DNA of 64,000 nt from positions 1 through 64,000 of the forward strand of contig JACCGJ010020171.1 of NCBI GenBank assembly GCA_013407085.1, in the 5' to 3' direction. The notes beneath the pieces were generated by a model that was not told the DNA's origin, searched no databases, and was given only the letters and a program-made list of their open reading frames with translations. The position numbers and the translations under genes were made by a program. Shown here piece after piece: positions 33,313-45,020 of this stretch; the stretch's first letter is position 1; each line of letters opens with the position of its first letter. Source of the DNA: Atriophallophorus winterbourni (Eukaryota; Platyhelminthes; Trematoda; Plagiorchiida; Microphallidae).

Positions 33313-35450
33313 CCCTTTCATGCCTGAATTATTTTCAAACCCGAAATAAAATATTTTTTCTTCGGAAACGAGTTGCCCAGGGGTTAAATAACACAAATAA
33401 TATAAAAAAGTATGTGATATTCACCTAATTGAGAAAATAACAAAAATAACCAATTGGTTACATCCGGCAGAAGTCATCAGTTTTCAGGCGTCATTTCCTT
33501 ATGGCACTGCATTGTACTTTTGTGTGATAGCCTCTATAACATGTTTTGTCATAGGACAGACACAGAGATACATCGCATTTTTGACACCTCACTTTAGTCA
33601 ATCATTTTACACAGTGCTTGCATCTCTTCCGAGTTTTCGAGATGAGCGGAAAATGTCCAACGTTGTCGCAACGGACTGAATTCACTGGGCAAGAGATTTT
33701 CCTCATCTTCTGTGCCGGTTGCTGCATGTCAGTTGTAGACCTTGGCCTTCGTCTTGAAGTTACGAGCGGAGTCATTAGAGCGATTGCTATGTCTTCTTTG
33801 AAGTCAGAGAGACACATTCCTGTTGAACTCATTAAATCACAGGTCCTTCGGTATAACACCCAAGTATTTACCACACTCAGATCTAGCAGATAGAAAAAAT
33901 CCTCATGTACCACTTCTTCGACTTGAAATTGGTACGATAAAGCTCGATCAACATATTGTACAAATCGACTCCCCCCATGAATTTGTTATATTCTTTTACA
34001 ACGAAAGGTCTACCAACTTCTACATATGACCTCTGTTTTCAATCCAATTTCATCACTGTATCAGCCAGTTCTATTCCCGCATATGAAGAAAGTAGGTGAA
34101 ATTGGTTTGTTGTCAAACCACTTTACATCTATTATATTACTATTGATTTCAACTATGAAGTCGGAACTTCCTCTGCCATCTTTTTGTAGCAGTTTATCAT
34201 TCTTCAGTATAGATCTTTTCAGCCTGTTCACCCTGACGGTAGACCCATTGAGAATACCAGATTCCTGTAACTTCCTTTATATGCCCAATGAAGAGAACCA
34301 GTTATCATAAAATAACTTGTAGTTCTTGTGCTTGGGTATACGTTCAACAAGCCGAAGTGCGTAGGTTGGTGACACTCCAACTTTGACATCTTTCTTCTTC
34401 CGATCATTCCCCGTATAAATCTCGGAGTCATAAATAAGGCCACTCGATCCTGCTCTAGATATGACTTTATACCCCCATTTATGTGGCTATCTTGGATTGT
34501 ATTGTTTTAAGGAGATATGCGCTTTGGTAGGAATGATTTGTTCATCCAGGGCTTGATGTTCTTCTTGTGAAAGTTTCTGACAGTTCGATTTGATGGAATC
34601 CATAATTGGTCGAATTTTGAATAGTCTGTCATCTTTGTTGCCATCTTCCTTCTGCAAAATGTTATCATTAAAGTGAAGATAGCGCTTTATCTCCTCGTAT
34701 CTGTCTCGACTCATATTACTCGAAACTGCTATGAGGCTTAAGCCTTTTTTCCAGTAAGTTCGATAACTAGGAACTTTGATTATACCAGTTATGAGTGTGA
34801 TCCCCACGAAAGTTCTCATATCCGTATTGTCAATTCGCAACTCTTTCCCAGCGGTCTGCATTGCATAAATTTTGGTTTGGTAAACCATTGTCTCGAATGT
34901 CGAATTGTCGAACATCAACTTAAAAAAGGAAATCGGTGAAAATGATCGCCAACCGAAAGTATATCTTTTCATTCAATATCTTCGGGAGGACAGAATTCCT
35001 CGTTCCTCCACGGTCGTGAGACACTTTTAACAGGCCTGTACGATTTTGGTGACTTCTGCCGGATGTAACATAAAGGTTACGTCTATTTAAACGCAACGCA
35101 TTTCAAAGATTTTCTGATTTATTCCAATTTTTTTGACATAATGTCTTTGTAGGCATGACTAAGTTTATACTGGAACAAAATTTATAATAACTGAGACTTT
35201 CATACGATTTTTATTTGGCTCACAAAACTGCGAATTGTGAGGATACGTTCGAAACCCGTACCAGCACATACTTTCTGTTTCAATGTGGACAAGTCAATGA
35301 TGATTGCGAGCAAAGAAGAAAACCACCCTGCAGTTGACAAAATTCTGTATGCCGCCGTGCAAAAAAAAAATTTGGAAAATTCAGTTAGAATTAGCTTAAA
35401 ATGACTTGCGAAGTTCATGTAACCAAAAGGTTACATCCGTCCTGAAAGGG
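33313..35450 (-). mobile_element. piggyBac DNA transposon, 2138 bp
   Basis: Flanked by TTAA on both sides (33309-33312 and 35451-35454). Ends CCCTTTCATG... and, inverted, CCCTTTCAGG..., typical piggyBac termini. A 19-bp subterminal inverted repeat (33458-33476 against 35050-35068, TTACATCCGGCAGAAGTCA) lies further in. One degenerate transposase gene runs on the minus strand. Confidence 0.9.
33550..34972 (-). pseudogene. piggyBac transposase, frameshifted
   Basis: 34972-34487 encodes FSPISFFKLMFDNSTFETMV, ELRIDNTDMRTFVGITLI and IMDSIKSNCQKLSQEEHQAL, the N-terminal half of the DDE_Tnp_1_7 domain. Further on, KWGYKVISRAG, YDSEIYTGND and KLFYDNWFSSLG (the DNWF Asp), then KFMGGVDLYNML with the third catalytic Asp in a shifted frame, FFYLLDLSVVNTWVLYR, and a C-terminal Cys-rich end RCKHCVK ... 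RCQKCDVSLCL (zinc finger of this family). Stops and frameshifts occur from 34,490 on. The first about 100 residues of a usual piggyBac transposase are not seen. Confidence 0.85.
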
Positions 35451-35536
35451 TTAACTTCTGGGGTTTCTGTAGTAAATCACTTCGAAAACACACACGCATC
35501 ACCTGATTGGTTGATGTGCACCCTCGGGTTTCTATA

Positions 35537-35557
35537 GAAGAAGAAGAAGAAGAAGAA
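35537..35557 (+). repeat. (GAA)n microsatellite
   Basis: Seven tandem GAA triplets with flank, just before a 5'-truncated CR1-like copy. Confidence 0.85.
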
Positions 35558-35633
35558 TGACTTTATGCATGTTCACGAATTTTCAGCAATAAGGAGGCAA
35601 TTGTACAAATAACGCACGCCGAAATGACGACTG

Positions 35634-36510
35634 TGAAATTTTGCAGAAGGATCTAAACACATTGCATGATTGGTATCTGAGAAACAAACTACCCTTCTAA
35701 AAGTGCAAGGTGTTAAACATTGGAAAGACCGTGAAATACATCTACAATCTTGGGTCCCACCAACTCGTCTGGACAACTGAAAAGAAGGATTTGGGTGTTC
35801 GGACCAGTTCAAGTCTGAAGACTTCACTGCAGTGCAAAGCGGTATACAAAAAGGCGTCAAAAGTATTGGTGTTATTGAAACGAATTTTCGGCAGATTGAC
35901 GAATCTGTCGGTGCCCCGTATCATGAACACCTATCTGGGACCAGCGATAGAGTACGCTGTTCAGGCTTGGTCAACCTGGATGCTGAAAGACAACAATCTT
36001 CTGCAGCGTATTTACCACCGAACCACAAAGCTTGTAACCGGACTAGCTGCTAAACCATATGAAGAACGTTTGATGAGTCTCAATTTTTTGGACTTTCGCT
36101 GTCGTCGACTAAGAGGTGATCTCATACTGATGTACAACTTTATACACGTCCCTAACCATCACTTGTCCAAACTTTTCACACGCTTGCCACCCAGAGCCAG
36201 TCGGAAACATGAACTTACAGTGCTTACTCCGACTTTATGACTGAACTGTCGAAGATATTCTTATGCTGTACGTGTAAGTTTCACATGGATCGCCCTCCCC
36301 TCCACTGTTACACACCCAGCCAACCTGGATATTTTTAAAGCGAATTTGGACAAATACTTGAGAGAAAACCCAAATTGTGATACGATTTACACTACCTGAG
36401 TTTCCATGTTCTACTTTTTTATTGTATATAATTCATAACTCATTCATATGGTTATTGTTAAGCTAAATGCTTTTTAGACCATTGCAAATTTGAATCACTT
36501 TGAACTTTGA
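35634..36510 (+). pseudogene. CR1-like C-terminal fragment, 5'-truncated
   Basis: Starts at EILQKDLNTLHDW, just after the FADD motif of RT. It continues VLNIGKTVKYIYNLGSHQLV, KDLGVRTSSSLKTSLQCKAV, MNTYLGPAIEYAVQAWSTWM, LLQRIYHRTTKLVTGLAAKP to a stop at 36238-36240. After that RVSFTWIALPSTVTHPANLD and IFKANLDKYL continue in a slightly disturbed frame. The 3' end GCTTTTTAGACCATTGCAAATTTGAATC marks the family 3' UTR. Apart from truncation it is well preserved. Confidence 0.8.
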
Positions 36511-36634
36511 ATCACATGATCAATGTTTTACCAAGAGTAACTCGCAGGCTAGCACTATATGGTCGCTATTACCTAGTGGTGGTAGGACGACCAAATTTTC
36601 AATACCTCCTTCAGCAGTTGAAATAACTAATCAT

Positions 36635-39075
36635 CGTAATCATGAAGCACAAGTCTGGAGCCAGACAAAGTGCCAAGCAATATGAAGCAGATAAGCAAGC
36701 GCGTGAAGAAGGTGAAACAGGAAAGCAGAGTATGCAAAAGCGAATACGCAAAAAGCACCTTGTTTTTGTAGTTTCACTACATGCGATTTTTTATTTTTGT
36801 TTTGTGCTTGTTTTGTGTTTTTCCATATAAAATAATAACCGATAAAGAATTATGACGCACATAATAAAATAGACTGACGCCACTGACTTCGGTATGCATC
36901 CATATATCGTAATGTTCCCAGCCAACTATTAGGTAGAGATTTTGGACCCCATCAAGACAAACGTATACGCCAAACTGTGCCTAGCGCTACGGTGTTTCTT
37001 CATACCAAAGCGCTACGTCATGCACTGGCCACCCGATCGTTTCTTCCGGCTTCTGTCAGGCTATGCGATTAATGCGCGGTATGGTAAACGGTGATTAGGA
37101 ATTCTCAAAACATGTCCCATCCACCACAAGCGAGCATACATCAGCAATTCTCTCAGTCCGTGGCCAGCTGGTCCTAACACAGACATCTTTTAGAGAACTA
37201 TATTTGCAACACGATGATTCCACGAATGTTAGCAATCATACGCAGGCAATGGGTGTCAAAACAGAAAGCCGGCAGACAACTTCCGCTCGGTTAGACAAGG
37301 TTTTACAACAATAACGTAGTGTAGCACGCACCACTGTGTTGTACAATATACCTTTAGTATGGAGTGAAACATCGCGTGGACGCCACAGGCGTCGAAGTTT
37401 AGCAAACGCTGCATATGCTTTTCGAACACGATGTAAGATCTCTTTCACGACCCAACTGCCAGCAAAGATGCAAATGCCAAGGTAAACAAAGATGTCGATC
37501 AATTCAAGATTTACATCGCACACGTGTAGGCTTGGAAGTGAGCCGCTCCACCCCTGGGTAAGTGTTTCACACTTGTTAGGCGCAAAGCACATGCCATACC
37601 TTGAAGCTTCAAGTGTCATGCGTTCCAGGGCTTGTTGCATTATATGACTGTCATCTCTCAGAATTGCGATGTCATCCGTATACTCTAGATCGGTAGCTCT
37701 CACCCGGCAGAAGTTCAACACCCGCGCCCACCAGACCAGCTAAAGCTCTTCTCAGGACATCGTCGATCGCGAAGATACAAAAGAACGGAAAGATAGGGCA
37801 GCCATGCCTCACATCGCTGAAGTTATTGGACGAGGACGACAATAGTTCGTACGCTCGAACCCTGCCCTTATTTTGGCAATATAATCCTTTCAAGATCCAA
37901 AAATACATCTCGTGCACTCCATGTCTCAACAGTCAGTCCCAGACAATTTCGCGATCGATGGAGTCGAATGCAGCTGGGATGTTAAGGAATACCACGATAG
38001 TTGGTCTACGAAATGAGCGGCGTTGCTCCAGTAACTTACGGAGTGTGAAAATTTGATCTATGCACACTCGACCAGCACGAAACCCAGTTTGCTTCTCACG
38101 GATTTGTTCTTCCCGTTTGGTACTAAATAGGAGAAGCAGGATGGTCGCCAGTATTTTAGCAGCTACTAAAACGAGCCTGATACCCCGATGATTTTCACAA
38201 GAATGGTGCTGCTCTTTTAAAAATCGGTTCAATTACTGATTATTTCCAAGGGATCGGAACGCCTTCCTAAGCGCATATGCTGGCGAACATTTTGAATAAT
38301 GGCGGAAATAAAGTATCAGCACCTGATGTCCGTTGGTGCTTTAGGGTCCGGAGTACACTGTAAATCTCTGATTAAGTCTGAGCCTCAAAAGTAATCGACT
38401 ATTGGGTTCAATTTTCCGTATTTTCGAAATCTGTTGGTGCAGTAGGCCAATTAAACTGTGCATCAAGATGTTCAGCCTATCGCTCCATGCGCCTGTGCAT
38501 GTTAAAAACCGGCGAACCATCTGCTTCACGTATCAGCTGACTGATCCCTGGTCGCCCGCTTCCAGTAGTTCCTATAAGTTGGAAGATTTTTCTGAAATTT
38601 CGTACAACTAGCGCAGATTCCATTTCCTAAGCCTTTCGCCCAACTTTACCTGTCGGTTATCCAACTAGCAACCAGTTTACTTTTATTAAGCCTTTTTGAC
38701 CCATCATCCATGCTATCAGCAAAATACCACCAACATTGGTCCATTAGTTGGGGATAATTCGCAGAAACTCAGTGTTGAGCTGCACGAAAAGTCAGCCCAC
38801 ATCTATCCAACGCGGCTGTTTCCAAGGCAGTTTGAATCCCACTCAATTGTTCATCGATTTAATTTTAGGGATCTGTAGAATGATGCAAACTCAAACTGTC
38901 CTGAATCCCTTCGGCAAACCGGGAGATCTTTAAGCTTGGCAACATTCAACTGCCTTACAACATTTCCACGTTTCCCACCAAAGCGCATCCAGAGCTTAGT
39001 ATAGACTAACGCATGGTTGGACTCTAGACAGGTGCCCAAGTATGGACGGCAAACTTGCACACTCCCTCGCTACGA
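36635..39075 (-). pseudogene. RTE-like family A, copy 3 (longest)
   Basis: Minus strand, 3' end on the left. From the right: RLNVAKLKD region with SNHALVYTKLWMRFGGKRGN (end of endonuclease), a linker with FNWPTAPTDFENTEN near 38,400-38,450, then RT: SCENHRGIRLVLVAAKILAT, KQTGFRAGRVCIDQIFTLRK, PTIVVFLNIPAAFDSI (38232-37933), VRHGCPIFPFFCIFAIDDVL (37929-37672), DLEYTDDIAIL (changed from ADD), CETLTQGWSGSLPSLHV, FVYLGICIF, and YNTVVRATLRYCCKTL. Stops and shifts divide the frames. The C-terminus resembles the family ending ...GQCMTW..GMK in broken form near 37,000. Confidence 0.8.
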
Positions 39076-39116
39076 GTAGCGGATAGCAATTTGCGTGAAC
39101 AACCACGTGCCTGTTT

Positions 39117-39441
39117 TTGCAAAGGCGTTTAGGCTGTACTGCGGATGTTCACATCAAACTACGCGATTGTAGTTATAAATGGAAACGATCTAGGAATATT
39201 CCACAGAAAGATGTTTTCATTGCCAATCTTCCTCACAAAATGCACGAATGGAAGCGGACCTCAACGTCAATGGAAAATGGTGCTAGAGGAAATGAACAAG
39301 ATGACACCCAAGAAATGCTCAATTTGTTTAGTCGTTTTTCTCTCTACATTAATGATCTCGATTTCCTTATCCTTTCCGGTAAACACTATTGCTCCGAATT
39401 ATATCAAACAAGCAATACGTAAGTGCAAATCATACGGCTGA
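39117..39441 (+). other. Short open frames of unknown nature
   Basis: Two overlapping plus-strand frames of about 100 codons end at 39422 and 39441. The second has a hydrophobic stretch (CSICLVVFLSTLMISISLSF) that could be a membrane segment. No family recognised and no convincing splice sites, so it may be chance. Confidence 0.2.
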
Positions 39442-40614
39442 AAACTAATAATTGTTAGTTGCAACTCAATACAAAGCATGCAACTGAATATGTACGCGTC
39501 TATTTACTTTAATCTTTTCTTCATATTCTATTATACTGTTAGTATAATAATAGAATATTAGGCTTAGTATTGAGTTAAAACCGCAAGCAATATCACACTT
39601 GAGACAAACTTAAATCGATTGTGTGTCAATTCTGTAAAATGCCAATTTTAATCAGCATCATAAACAACAACATCACAACAATCGTTGCAACTAAATCACA
39701 TCTGTATACTTTTGATTTGCATTACAAGATTTAGCGTAGCTTTCTATCCAAATACACTAGAATACAAAATTATTCATCTTTATTTATAAAAAAAACATTT
39801 TGTTTATAATCCATATGCTTCTCGGTGGTCGTACAACCTTATCCACTTCCATGAAAAAAGATTACATTTCCTACAATAGCAATATGCGTTGCTATAGGCA
39901 ACCAGGATTTTAGCTCAAAATTCTGAACAATAACGACTTACTACTTTTAGTTTGTGAGTAATCATAACGCAAACGATTTTCAATTATTAAATTCAATTTA
40001 GAGGTTGTGCAGCTAATGTCAGCCACTTCAATTGAAGACTTCAATCAATTTCGATTGGTTTGGCAATACAATTAGAGAAATTTTCGTAGCGGAATGATAA
40101 AAAATATATTGAAAAATATGGTATCGTAATCGGAAAGTAGTTTTATATATAATAATAATAACATTCCGTACGTTAACAAAGTCACCAATATTCATCTGTT
40201 AAATACCATTTGAAAAACACTCATTAATAACAATACACTAATTGTGCATTCGCTGTCTTCGCGCTTCCGTGGTTGTCTCAGAGTCAAAATTGTATGTGGA
40301 TATAAATGGAACCTACGCAGTCTCACGATCCATTTTTAATAATTACAGAATTTTCATTAATACCCATATACTACTTAACTGCTTGTTTCATCTACATTTG
40401 ATTTTTTCGAATTTTTTTCTTTGTGAAACCACACTTTTTCAATCGTCCTTTATTTTTGTGGGTAGTAACTTTATTAGGGCAGATAATTTTTGCTAGCAAA
40501 ATATATCCTTGACAAATATAGTAAACTTTGCATCTAGTGTCTAAGCTCAAAACGACAACTTCTCCCATCCAGATGCCTCGCATTATTCGTGATCACACCT
40601 GCGCATATTGCTGA
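39442..40614. other. AT-rich DNA, no recognisable gene
   Basis: Contains an imperfect AT-rich hairpin near 39525-39560 (ATTCTATTATACT paired with AGTATAATAATAGAAT). Nothing else recognised. Confidence 0.45.
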
Positions 40615-41615
40615 CACGCATCATAATCAAGAAGCACAATGCTGGATCAAGAAATATAGCCAAATAATATGATGCAGGAAATGAAGATATTCAAGCGCGG
40701 CAAAAATAGTCAAGCTTGCAAGGGAAATATGCGAAATCGAATGCGCATAAAACAGCTTGAATTTGTTGTTTCACTGCATGTGATCTCATGTTTTTTGTTG
40801 ATCTGTTTTTTCCATCAAGTATAATATAAGAATATATCGGATGAAATATTCGGATACATAATGAAATACAGTGGCCCCAATGTCTTCGATGTCCAGCCAT
40901 TTCTCGTAAAGCTTCCAGGCAACTATTGTTTGGATCTTTGGAATCCCACACAAACAAACCTATACGCCTCCTGAGATTAGCTTCACAGTGAGTTTTCCCA
41001 TCCCATCGAGCCACGTCATGGACTGGCCGCCCGATCGTTTTCCTCAGCATATACTCTACTCGGAGAGACCAGGTTTCACAGCCATATAATACAGTAGCAC
41101 GCACTACTGCGTTGTAAACAAGGACTTTAGTATGCAGTGAATCAATGCGTCGATGCCGAAAATGGCGACCTTTAGCAAACGTTACACCCGCCTTAGAAAC
41201 ACGTTGTGAGGTCTCAAAACCACCGCGAGTAGAGATAATACTGCCAAGAAAAGCGAAGCTGTCAACCAATCAAAGATTGAAATCACACAATAAGATTTTG
41301 GAGAGAGACACATCAGTCGTAGATAAGTGTTTAACACTGGTTAGGCGCCAAGCACATGCCATACACGAAAGCTTGAACAGTCAGACGGTTCAGGGCTTGC
41401 TGCTTTATGTGAGAGGCATCTACCATAAGTACGATGTCATGCGCACACCCTAGATCGGTAGCTCTCTCACTCAGCATAAGATTAAAAGAGTTGATCTGTG
41501 CATCTCGGCCGGCACGAAACCCAGTTTACTCCTCACGGATATGCTATTATCTTTTGGTAGTCAAACAATAAGTAGGTGGAGGCCAGTATTTGAGGAGCTA
41601 GTGAAATCAAACAAA
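40615..41615 (-). pseudogene. RTE-like family A, copy 4, internally deleted
   Basis: Minus strand. From the right: REEXTGFRAGR near 41,510, then a jump to RATDLGCAHDIVLM near 41,440 (the YADD box lost), YGMCLAPNQC, FAFLGSIISTRGGFE, and YNAVVRATVLYGCETWSLRV (about 41,100). A second deletion leads to IGRPVHDVARWDG and the C-terminus. The 3' UTR matches copies 1-3 (GGATCAAG ... TTGTTGTTTCACTGCATGTGAT). Confidence 0.72.
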
Positions 41616-41982
41616 TGATATTCAAGATTCAAGATGTGCTGTGCGGACGCATATATTGGTGCTCTATTACTTTTGAATTTATTTCCTCACTCGTTTGTCT
41701 GAGCTGGACTCTTCTTCTATCGTCCCAAATTGCACTTTCGGGATATAACCGTTTCAAGGGTGAATTTTTTAAAATCCAAGTTTTCAAGTTTTAATCCAAA
41801 TTTACCGACGCGGGCAATATCACTGGCGATTTAGAATATTGTTTCTGTTTGAATACTGTTGAGAAGATCACATCATTTCAAATTCACTGATAGTTTTTTC
41901 AACTCTGTCCCATAAAAACTCGTTGAACCGCAACACTTTTATCCAACACGTTCACATTTCACCGCTTGGATCGCGTCAATCC
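41616..41982. other. No recognisable gene
   Basis: Contains ATTCAAGATTCAAGAT at about 41,623-41,638, which looks like an inverted CR1 heptamer tail, but the expected 3' UTR does not follow it. Confidence 0.4.
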
Positions 41983-42745
41983 GATCCAACATACTTACTT
42001 ACTGACTTTTGTGCGGCTGGCTCCACGGGTGGACTAGCCGGCTTCATTGATGTCTCGGATTGCACCAGCCCACGTACGTCGATCGGAGGCAAGATCGTTG
42101 CAGATCGTGATCCAGTGTCGTTTCCACCTGCGAACTCCGTAGACGCTACGCAGAAACAGGGTGTCTACATCCTCTTTCACAGTTGACAGCCAGGTTTTCA
42201 CTTGACCACCTTGCCGTCGACGCCAGGTGCGAACGGGTTTGGGGTCGAGGACGAGTTTTGGAAGTGCTGTGTCTGTCATTCGGAGGACGTGGCCAAACCA
42301 TTGCAGCCTTCGCCGTTGTATGTGAGCGGAAAGTGTAGATAGTCCGCTGCAACGCTCTCGTACGGCTGCGTTGGATACTCGGTCAGTATATCGAATGCCC
42401 AAGATTACCCTAAGGCACCAATGGTCGAACACTTCTAATGTGCGTACATCCTGTGACCTTAAAGGCCATGTCTCGCATCCATAAAGCAGTACAGGGCGGA
42501 TCGCTGCTTGATAACCACGCGTCTTAGTTTTTAGGCTGATCCCGGGCTTGCGCCAAAGGGTGCCTTTCAACTGCAAAAACGCATTACCAGCACGATCGAC
42601 CCTTAACTTCACTTCATCTTTCGCCTGACCATTGGGCAATATACTCGAGCCGAGGTTTTTAAAGACTGGAACGTATTTTGTATATAGTAGGTGGCTCATT
42701 CCTACTACCCCCCCCGGCTGTGACAACCTTTGGATCCAACGCATT
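41983..42745 (-). pseudogene. RTE-like C-terminal fragment, second lineage
   Basis: Minus-strand frame 42744-42034 encodes GSSILPNGQAKDEVKLRVDR, RPVLLYGCETWPLRSQDVR, LEVFDHWCLRVILGIRYTDR, RRRLQWFGHVLRM, RRQGGQVKTWLSTVKEDVD and ICNDLASDRRTWAGAI: the ordered end of an RTE-type ORF2 from just after the RT active site. The 3' end is AGTAAGTAAGTATGTT, a GTAA-type tail unlike AAGTC (20695 element) or family A, so this is a third RTE-like lineage. 5' truncated near a C8 run at about 42,708. Confidence 0.8.
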
Positions 42746-43029
42746 CACCCCACTAGTAGCTATTGATCAGTAAACAGCTGCACCGCCAAGTGCACTGACT
42801 CATCACTCGTCGGATTGTAAAAAATGACACGAAGGATGACCTCGATGCCACAGACAATGAAGGCACCACGTGATGGGTGTCAAATGTCTAACAAATGAGT
42901 AAGTGCAAGGCCACACGTAGTTAAATGTTTTGGCTGCTTGGGTGGAATACATGTCAACTGTGACAATCCCCTAACACGGGAATTGGAATTGTTTATTAAC
43001 AGCGTTGATTTCCCCGTCGTTTGATGCGT
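42746..43029. other. No recognisable gene
   Basis: Spacer. It could be 5' UTR of the coiled-coil frame that follows. Confidence 0.35.
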
Positions 43030-43030
43030 A

Positions 43031-43396
43031 TGTAGTGCATGTCGAAATAAAAACCCTAGTGATATACTTACATATCCTCCCCATGAGGCAAAGCTGGAAT
43101 CTCGAATAGAGATTTTGGAAAATTGTTATCGAAAACTGGAGGAATCACTTAAACCGCTTTCAGTAGATACAATTGTCAGCACAATTCTGCCCGAAATAGA
43201 TGTTGCTCATATCGGCAAAATGAATGAGAAAAATACACCAAAAAGCGCACCCTTGGCTGAGTGTTGTCAGTGCTTATCCGGATGCGACAAAGATGGACAT
43301 TCTGAACCCTGTTTACCTAGGTCTGATAAAATTGTGGTTCAAAAGGTTGTCATAGCCGAGCAGTTGGAGCTCGTTACCATGGGAGGGCATCCATAA
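43031..43396 (+). pseudogene. Possible CR1 ORF1-like coiled-coil fragment
   Basis: Open from about 43,049 through 43,396. It encodes EAKLESRIEILENCYRKLEE, a good heptad pattern for a short coiled coil, then a Cys-rich stretch (AECCQCLSGCDKDGHSEPC). The frame ends where the H1 monomer begins, and endonuclease remnants of a CR1-like ORF2 follow beyond it. Coiled coil plus Cys-rich segment just before an endonuclease is the layout of a CR1-type ORF1. The family match itself is not certain. Confidence 0.35.
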
Positions 43397-43632
43397 GCGC
43401 CTCGAGTGCTTGACCAAGAATCACTTTGTGATTCCGTGTCTAAACATCGTGGTTCGTTTTACGAACGATATATTACAGTTGGCATACAAGTATAACCTCG
43501 TTTACCTTTAATCCACTGTTTCAAGGCTCACTGAGCCTGATCTTACTGTCTCGACCTGACGACGGCAAACAGCCAGAAACCGGTAGTGGTGTGTAAGGGA
43601 TGGATATGTGAGCAACACATTACCTTGACACC
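43391..43632 (+). repeat. Hammerhead repeat family H1, dispersed monomer
   Basis: Aligns to 24486-24812. Same hairpins: GAATCAC-TTT-GTGATTC at about 43,419 and GTTCGT-TTT-ACGAAC at about 43,453. Same hammerhead, same GTGAGCAACACAT end and GACACCCT edge. It carries 11 more bases than copy 1 after the second hairpin. It sits between the coiled-coil frame and CR1-like endonuclease remnants. No convincing target duplication was found. Confidence 0.78.
43542..43597 (+). ncRNA. Type I hammerhead ribozyme, H1 copy 3 (core intact)
   Basis: Order: CTTAC (outer stem I), TGTCT, CGAC (inner stem I), CTGACGA (43556-43562, full CUGANGA core), stem II GGC-AAACA-GCC with a C-A mismatch at its base, GAAA (43576-43579), three-pair stem III ACC/GGU without a loop, predicted cleavage after A43585, then GTGG, TGT, GTAAG, which pairs with the outer stem. 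The minimal stem III is the form reported for Penelope-associated and metazoan retrozyme hammerheads, which act best as dimers. One inner stem I pair is lost (G-G). Confidence 0.75.
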
Positions 43633-43699
43633 CTGCATTAGTTTGAAGATAATTTCAATGAGGTTACAGTAATTGCTTCACAGCACAACCACCTTAACG

Positions 43700-43900
43700 A
43701 GCCAAATCTCAGGCGGTGTCTTGACCAACCTTCAACCCTTGACCTTGTCTAAACTCCTGAGGCAACCGCGGTAGATTATATAGAATAACTGGCACCACTG
43801 GAAAATAGTGATCATGCGGTGCTTTTGTTTGATTATGTAATGAGAGCGGAACGATTGAGCGAACAGACTATATTCTTAAGGAAAATACAATTGCAATCCT
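43700..43900 (+). pseudogene. CR1-like endonuclease fragment
   Basis: Encodes RCLDQPSTLDLV, then a stop, TPEATAVDYIE, and NSDHAVLLFDYVM. This matches ILDLVLTSEATAVESVQ ... LSDHLVLSFEF at about 1,190-1,290 of the first CR1 copy. No RT follows. Confidence 0.65.
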
Positions 43901-44059
43901 TAAATATCAGTCTCAGGGATGCACACAATCATGGGTTTAATTGCATGTATTCTAGCTTATATCATAGTGTTGCTGGCCTCCTTCGGTCGATGTCGACCAT
44001 GGACGTACATTACAAACGAGTGAATGTTCAGGTTTTGCAGCTTTTTGAGTGATTAAACA

Positions 44060-44689
44060 ATCCGATTCGGGATGAACAATCTCTCCCGCAGCGCTGGCAA
44101 CGATAGTCAGAACTCAATTGTATTGCGTCAGTAGCACGTCGGCCGCGTAATCTACGTTCAGCCGCCAAGAGCTGTATCTGCTCCTCACCAGCATGCAGAC
44201 GACGCTTTGTAACGACTTAAGTCGCTGTTTAACGCGTAGTTCACTCGTTTCTTAGTTCGACAACTCAAAACCACAATGATTCGAAATTTCTACGGTTCTA
44301 TTGACAATATTAATAGACAATAACAATAGACAAACCTCAACTGTACCGGGTTGTACAAATGATGTGAGCCAAAAATGCTCAACGTTTCCAAATGACAACA
44401 ATACATTCAGCCAATGCTGTCAAGATAGACTGCCAAATGATAAATGCAAAGGAATAAAATTACCAATACAATGGTGAACAATCGTCTCTGTTTTCTTCAA
44501 ATACCACGAGCAAAATACGTGGAATTTTAAAGGCAGCCAAGCAATATAAATTACTTCAGTAAAACAAAACGGGGTATACAAGTGCATAAGGAAAATGTAC
44601 ACAAAAACAACGTAAGATAAAATTGTTGAGAATTAATAAGAATCCAATTGTTCAAACAGAAAATAAGAAGGAATTTTACACAAAAATTT
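44060..44689. other. No recognisable gene
   Basis: Somewhat higher G+C between 44,060 and 44,220, then AT-rich. Nothing identified. Confidence 0.4.
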
Positions 44690-45020
44690 CGTCATTTACA
44701 CCTCCCGCCAAATTCCTTCTGAACCTGGTGTTCTGAATGAAATTAACTGATTGGTTCCGCCTCCCTACCCAACTACTCCAATCCTAACCCAAGAAACGCA
44801 AGACAAACGGCAAATGACTTTATTGAGTGGCGAGTCACACACGCCACATCGCATTGCTATCACTGGACATTTGTGACTTTTTATAGAGAAAACGTTTGCC
44901 AAACGTAGACTCACCACGTCCTCCAGCTTTGCTCCTGACCCTTTAAGAAGTTCGGGCTTGCCCTATTTGCGCCACCGCGCCAACCTCCGGGCCTTCTTCT
45001 TCTTGAGATCCTTCCAGCAG
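44690..45020 (-). repeat. Candidate LTR-like segment
   Basis: Read on the minus strand it has a TATAAAAAG box (44885-44877), 52 bases later a CAATAAAG poly(A) signal (44825-44818), and a U5-like GC-rich part ending near TTCAGAAGG. Upstream is a purine-rich GAAGAAGAAGG followed by a basic frame (RISRRRRPGG). This is the order U3-TATA-R-polyA-U5 of an LTR. No second copy and no target duplication were found in the window. Confidence 0.3.
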
